DNA of 5,507 nt, taken from contig JAFAFM010000173.1 in assembly GCA_023423495.1 (NCBI GenBank), forward strand, positions 1 through 5,507, in the 5' to 3' direction. This document shows, in pieces, positions 4,868 through 5,507 of this stretch. Below the pieces are notes generated by a model. It did no database searches. It saw nothing but the letters and a program-made list of their open reading frames with translations, and had not been told where the DNA came from. How positions within the stretch are numbered: position 1 is the stretch's first letter; the number at the start of each line of letters is the position of its first letter. A program made the position numbers and the translations under genes. The stretch comes from Armatimonadota bacterium (GTDB lineage: Bacteria > Armatimonadota > Fimbriimonadia > Fimbriimonadales > Fimbriimonadaceae).

Positions 4868-5507
4868 ATGCTTAGCTTCTTGGCCGTCTCTCTTTTGGCG
4901 CCGCAGTTCAAGGACGTGACCGCGGAAGTTGGACTGCAAATTAATACCGATGCGGCCTGCTGGGTGGATATCAACGCGGACGGCTGGAGCGACATCGTCG
5001 CCGGAGGCTTTGCCTGGCTCAACGATAAGGGCAAGTCCTTCAGTAAGATCGCACAAGTAGGAAGCGTGGTCGCGGCGGACTTCGATAATGATGGTTTTCC
5101 CGACCTGTATTCGTGGAGTCACGGCGCCTTGTTTCGAAATCTGAAAGGTAAGGAGTTCGAACTCGTCGAGCTCCCGGATGAGCTCGAAACCCTCTCGCGA
5201 GGGGCATGTTGGGGTGACTGGAATCGAGATGGATTTGTAGATCTCTATGTGGGCGGATATGAGAACTGGGAGACGCAGAAGACCTTTCCAAGCATGATTC
5301 TTCTCAACCAAAAGGGCAAATCATTCCGGGTTGCCCGTAAGGAAAGCAGTTTCCGCACACGTGGGGTTTCGGCCTGCGACTACGACGCTGACGGAGATCT
5401 GGACATATACACATCCAATTATCGACTTCAGCCCAACCAGTTGTGGCAGAACGACGGTAAAGGCAATTTCACGGACGTCGCGACCAAGGCAAATGTCCTC
5501 GCAACTT
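4868..5507 (+). CDS. Partial secreted FG-GAP/VCBS-repeat protein (N-terminal 213 residues, runs off right edge)
   Basis: Open from the ATG at 4868 to the window end with no stop. A short hydrophobic leader (MLSFLAVSLLAPQ, 1-13) precedes FKDVTAEVGLQ (14-24), the typical opening of FG-GAP/VCBS proteins of the CRTAC1 or ASPIC/UnbV type. Four Asp-rich calcium-loop motifs follow the DxDxDGxxD pattern: 34-42 (DINADGWSD), 71-79 (DFDNDGFPD), 117-125 (DWNRDGFVD) and 171-179 (DYDADGDLD). LWQNDGKGNFTDVA (192-205) begins the next blade, suggesting a beta-propeller that continues past the edge; an ASPIC/UnbV C-terminal domain would be expected but cannot be seen. The TAA that ends the DUF167 gene is in the same frame only two sense codons upstream, so no earlier start is possible. 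No Shine-Dalgarno is evident. It is probably cotranscribed with the DUF167 gene. Confidence 0.88.
   Translation, partial: MLSFLAVSLLAPQFKDVTAEVGLQINTDAACWVDINADGWSDIVAGGFAWLNDKGKSFSKIAQVGSVVAADFDNDGFPDLYSWSHGALFRNLKGKEFELVELPDELETLSRGACWGDWNRDGFVDLYVGGYENWETQKTFPSMILLNQKGKSFRVARKESSFRTRGVSACDYDADGDLDIYTSNYRLQPNQLWQNDGKGNFTDVATKANVLAT

Noticed and set aside
5156..5190. Imperfect inverted repeat TTCGAACTC ... GAGCTCGAA
   Set aside because: Inside the FG-GAP coding sequence, in a Glu/Leu-rich stretch. No T-run and no regulatory context.
4525..5311. Minus-strand open frames over the terminator, DUF167 and FG-GAP genes
   Set aside because: Both sense-strand genes show strong family signatures. 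The antisense frames run through a terminator hairpin and have none.

Overview
The window looks like chromosomal DNA of a diderm, non-proteobacterial bacterium. I lean towards Armatimonadota (Fimbriimonas-like): a DivIVA-type protein, a LolA-like periplasmic protein, PEP-CTERM surface proteins and an FG-GAP/VCBS secreted protein occur together, with moderate GC. This assignment is inference from gene content, not a database result. The window is almost fully coding, with no RNA genes, CRISPR arrays or insertion sequences that I can see. No gene-free stretch exceeds 300 bases.

Left part (1-2080), all on the minus strand. In transcription order it reads: a saccharopine dehydrogenase-family oxidoreductase resembling L-lysine 6-dehydrogenase (2080-917), thymidylate kinase tmk (913-290) starting 3 bases after its stop, then after a 78-base gap the N-terminal 70 residues of a probable LolA/outer-membrane-lipoprotein-sorting-like protein (211-1) that runs off the left edge.

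Divergent spacer (2081-2240). It holds a good Shine-Dalgarno for each flanking gene, a possible -10 element for the rightward gene and a 14-base palindrome (2167-2180).

Right part (2241-5507), all on the plus strand: a DivIVA-domain coiled-coil protein (2241-2732); two tandem paralogous PEP-CTERM (exosortase-substrate) surface proteins (2873-3613 and 3778-4515), each followed by its own intrinsic terminator; a DUF167/YggU-family protein (4595-4861); and the first 213 residues of a secreted FG-GAP/VCBS-repeat protein (4868 to the right edge) with four calcium-binding-type Asp loops.

Most of the window is housekeeping. The least explained part is the PEP-CTERM pair: two about 245-residue proteins, roughly 70% identical by hand count, each apparently its own transcription unit. 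The second is preceded by a leader that can fold onto its own ribosome binding site. I see no exosortase, glycosyltransferase or other partner in the window, so no complete new system can be claimed.
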